From assembly GCA_002401635.1 (NCBI GenBank), contig NVTQ01000029.1:11764-19869 (forward strand): a DNA stretch of 8,106 nt, given 5' to 3'. A program made the position numbers and the translations under genes. How positions within the stretch are numbered: position 1 is the first letter of the stretch; every line of letters begins with the position of its first letter. The DNA is from Pseudomonadota bacterium (GTDB taxonomy: Bacteria > Pseudomonadota > Zetaproteobacteria > Mariprofundales > Mariprofundaceae). Positions 6,084 to 8,106 of the stretch are shown piece after piece. The notes beneath the pieces were generated by a model that ran no database searches, was not told where the DNA came from, and saw only the letters and a list, made by a program, of their open reading frames with translations.

Positions 6084-7787
6084 ATGAGTAACAAGCTTAT
6101 CGTTAGTGCAGGTCAATGCACACAAGCTGGAATCAAGGCACAAAATGAAGATTGCTGTGGCATTCGCATTCCTGATGGCTTGGATTTAACCCATAAAGGT
6201 ATGGTTGCCATCACTGCCGATGGTGTTGGCTCCAGTGAAGCGGGCAAAGAAGCCAGCGAATACTGTGTACAGGGTTTTATCGCTGACTATTACAGCACAC
6301 CCATGTCTTGGAGTGTGCAAACATCTGCCGAACGCATCATTCACTCGCTCAATTCTTGGTTATATAGCCAAGGACAACGGCGTTATGCCTCCGAGTTAAG
6401 CCTCGCCAGCACACTGGCCATATTGATTATCAAATCGACAACGGCACATTTGTTTCATGTCGGCGATTCACGAATTTATCTCATTCGCAAAGGCACCATT
6501 AGGCAACTCACCAAAGATCATCGACTTACTGTGGATCGTAACAAAACCTATTTAGCCCGAGCTATGGGTGGTGAGTATGAGGTCAACCTAGATTACAAAC
6601 ACCTTCATGTTGAAGCCGATGATATTTTTGTGTTACATACCGATGGCATTCATGAATTCATTGACGATGAAAAAATAAAACAGCTCGCTCTAGCTCAAAC
6701 TGATTCTGAGCTTGCAGCAATATCTATTGTCGAAGCAGCCCTTGCCGCAGGCAGCAATGATAATGTTACTTGCCAAATCATACGGGTCGAACAATTGCCC
6801 AACCAAGATGACAATGAATACTATCGCCAATTAACTGCGCTTCCCTTTCCTCCACCATTACCCACTGGCATGCAATTGGATGGCTACCGCATTATCCGTG
6901 AAATTCATACCAGCGTGACCGTGCAAGTATACCTTGCAGAAGACACTAAAAATGGTGAAACCGTGGTGCTTAAAACACCTTCAGTCAATTTTGAAGATGA
7001 CCCAGCTTATATTGATCGTTTTATGCATGAAGAATGGGTTGGACGGCGCATCAACAACCCACATGTCTTTAAAATTCATGATTTAAAACAACATCGCAGC
7101 AGTTTGTATTATGTTACAGAATTTCTTGAAGGCTCACCCTTATCGCAATGGATGCTCGATCACCCCGACATGGACTTAAGCGAAGTGCGCCGTATTGCAG
7201 AGCAGGTTATCAAAGGCCTACGTGGTTTTCACCGCAAAGAAATGGTGCATCAAGATTTAAAACCAGACAACATCATGATTGACCCTGATGGGAATGTTAA
7301 GATTATTGATTTTGGTTGTGTGCAAGTATCTGGATTAAAAGAGATTTACACGCCCATTCAAGATGCATCAGTTCAAGGCACTGCAAACTATATTGCCCCT
7401 GAGCTTTTTGATGGTTTTGAAGCCACACCCAAAAGTGATATGTATTCTCTCGGTGTGACCCTCTACACCATGTTATCACACGGGCACTTTCCTTATGGCG
7501 AGCTTGAAAAAGCACAAAAACATAAACATTATGACTATGTTTCAATTCGCCAGTACAACCAACAAGTACCTGTCTGGATGGATGGTGCATTGGAAAAATC
7601 TGTGCATCCAAATCCAGAAAAACGTTATGACCGTTTCTCTGAATTTTTACGTGATTTGTGCCAACCCAACCCACTTCTAATGAAAACCCATGCGCCATTG
7701 ATTGAGCGTAACCCTATTGGTTTTTGGCGAGGGCTATCTATCATCATGATATGCATCAATGCTGTTTTATTATGGTTGCTAAGCTGA
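6084..7787 (+). CDS. Membrane-anchored bifunctional PP2C phosphatase / Ser-Thr protein kinase
   Basis: A 567-residue fusion of two opposing enzymes. The N-terminal PP2C domain (about 5-235) has the acidic metal-site motifs: NED at 21-23, ADGVGS with D46, HVGDSR with D128, HTDGIH with D187, and SNDN with D226. The kinase domain (about 268-525) has the ATP-site lysine K297 (VVLK), E316/E317 as candidate helix-C glutamate, the catalytic loop HQDLKPDN (D391, K393, N396), DFG at 409-411, APE at 438-440 and R514 (PEKRYD). The glycine-rich loop is degenerate (IHTSVTVQVYLAED) and HRD is replaced by HQD. A hydrophobic segment at about 547-566 ends the protein, so it is probably tail-anchored with both enzymes in the cytoplasm. 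The start, three bases after the transporter stop, lacks a good ribosome site, implying coupling. Similar fusions beside nirB and a nitrate transporter occur in Pseudomonas (recalled). The substrate is unknown. Confidence 0.93.
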   Translation: MSNKLIVSAGQCTQAGIKAQNEDCCGIRIPDGLDLTHKGMVAITADGVGSSEAGKEASEYCVQGFIADYYSTPMSWSVQTSAERIIHSLNSWLYSQGQRRYASELSLASTLAILIIKSTTAHLFHVGDSRIYLIRKGTIRQLTKDHRLTVDRNKTYLARAMGGEYEVNLDYKHLHVEADDIFVLHTDGIHEFIDDEKIKQLALAQTDSELAAISIVEAALAAGSNDNVTCQIIRVEQLPNQDDNEYYRQLTALPFPPPLPTGMQLDGYRIIREIHTSVTVQVYLAEDTKNGETVVLKTPSVNFEDDPAYIDRFMHEEWVGRRINNPHVFKIHDLKQHRSSLYYVTEFLEGSPLSQWMLDHPDMDLSEVRRIAEQVIKGLRGFHRKEMVHQDLKPDNIMIDPDGNVKIIDFGCVQVSGLKEIYTPIQDASVQGTANYIAPELFDGFEATPKSDMYSLGVTLYTMLSHGHFPYGELEKAQKHKHYDYVSIRQYNQQVPVWMDGALEKSVHPNPEKRYDRFSEFLRDLCQPNPLLMKTHAPLIERNPIGFWRGLSIIMICINAVLLWLLS

Positions 7788-8106
7788 TTTCCATAAAGCC
7801 TGCGTAAACCATGATTTAGGCTCCATATCAAGCAAACTGTATGGCGATGTTTGTTGCAGTAAAAACACTGCTAGCAAACGCATATCTTCCTGATTTAAAG
7901 AAAATTCACGACGTTTTATTTCAGCCAATAATTGCGCGAAAGTCGCCGTCGGCAACATGCAATCCGTTGCCAATAAGGTTGAATTTTTCTTCTTTTCCTC
8001 TGAAACACATAACAGCGATATATACGGGTAATTTTCTATTTCATTCAAACAAGAAATAACATTTAAATCTGTCAAAAGATGAAAATTATGGATGATTATA
8101 AGGTTA
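7779..8106 (-). CDS. Unidentified protein, C-terminal part (N-terminus beyond the right edge)
   Basis: A minus-strand frame is open from the right edge to a TAG at 7779-7781, about 108 codons, with no ATG start in view (a TTG at 8075 exists but has no persuasive ribosome site). The visible protein begins with a hydrophobic stretch (LIIIHNFHLL at about residues 2-11). It continues with LLCVSEEKKK and then a mixed helical tail ending WFTQALWKSA. The hydrophobic strand loosely resembles a Walker B strand of an ATPase, but I see no acidic residue that would confirm this and do not name a family. Its end overlaps the kinase gene tail by 9 bases on the opposite strand. The open frame over the whole 328 bases and plausible composition support a real gene; the opposite-strand frame at 7841-8059 looks weaker. 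Confidence 0.55.
   Translation of the reverse strand, partial: NLIIIHNFHLLTDLNVISCLNEIENYPYISLLCVSEEKKKNSTLLATDCMLPTATFAQLLAEIKRREFSLNQEDMRLLAVFLLQQTSPYSLLDMEPKSWFTQALWKSA

Noticed and set aside
7841..8059. Plus-strand 72-codon frame after the kinase gene
   Set aside because: No ribosome site or recognisable motif, and it is antisense to a frame that stays open to the window edge.

Overview
The window is a nitrate/nitrite assimilation locus from a Gram-negative bacterium, most likely a member of the Pseudomonadota. It is moderately AT-rich by eye. The protein families, the sigma-54-type promoter elements and the pairing of a PP2C/kinase fusion with a nitrate transporter beside nirBD-nasA (an arrangement I recall from Pseudomonas) all point that way. 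I cannot assign a genus; gamma-, beta- or zetaproteobacterial origin are all possible.

Layout. Positions 1-4207 hold a minus-strand operon read right to left: nirB (siroheme NADH-nitrite reductase, large subunit), nirD (small subunit with a complete Rieske motif set) and nasA (molybdenum assimilatory nitrate reductase, cut by the left edge). nirB and nirD overlap by one base, and nirD and nasA are 25 bases apart. Positions 4208-4574 are a divergent regulatory region. I read one sigma-54 (-24/-12) element facing each way, several short inverted repeats between and around them, and a perfect 8-bp hairpin in the predicted 5' UTR of the right-hand operon. Positions 4575-7787 hold the plus-strand operon: a nitrate/nitrite major facilitator transporter with an apparent extra two-helix insertion, then 3 bases later a PP2C phosphatase/Ser-Thr kinase fusion with a C-terminal membrane anchor. 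At the right edge an unidentified partial minus-strand reading frame converges on the kinase gene, and the two 3' ends overlap by 9 bases.

How the parts fit. The transporter imports nitrate, NasA reduces it to nitrite, and NirBD reduces nitrite to ammonium with NADH. The paired sigma-54 elements suggest that both operons answer to nitrogen status through an enhancer-binding activator such as NtrC (inference). The membrane-anchored phosphatase/kinase is placed to control the transporter or the pathway after translation, but its substrate cannot be read from sequence. The most useful things to follow up are the divergent sigma-54 architecture, the transporter insertion, the 5' UTR hairpin and the kinase/phosphatase partner.
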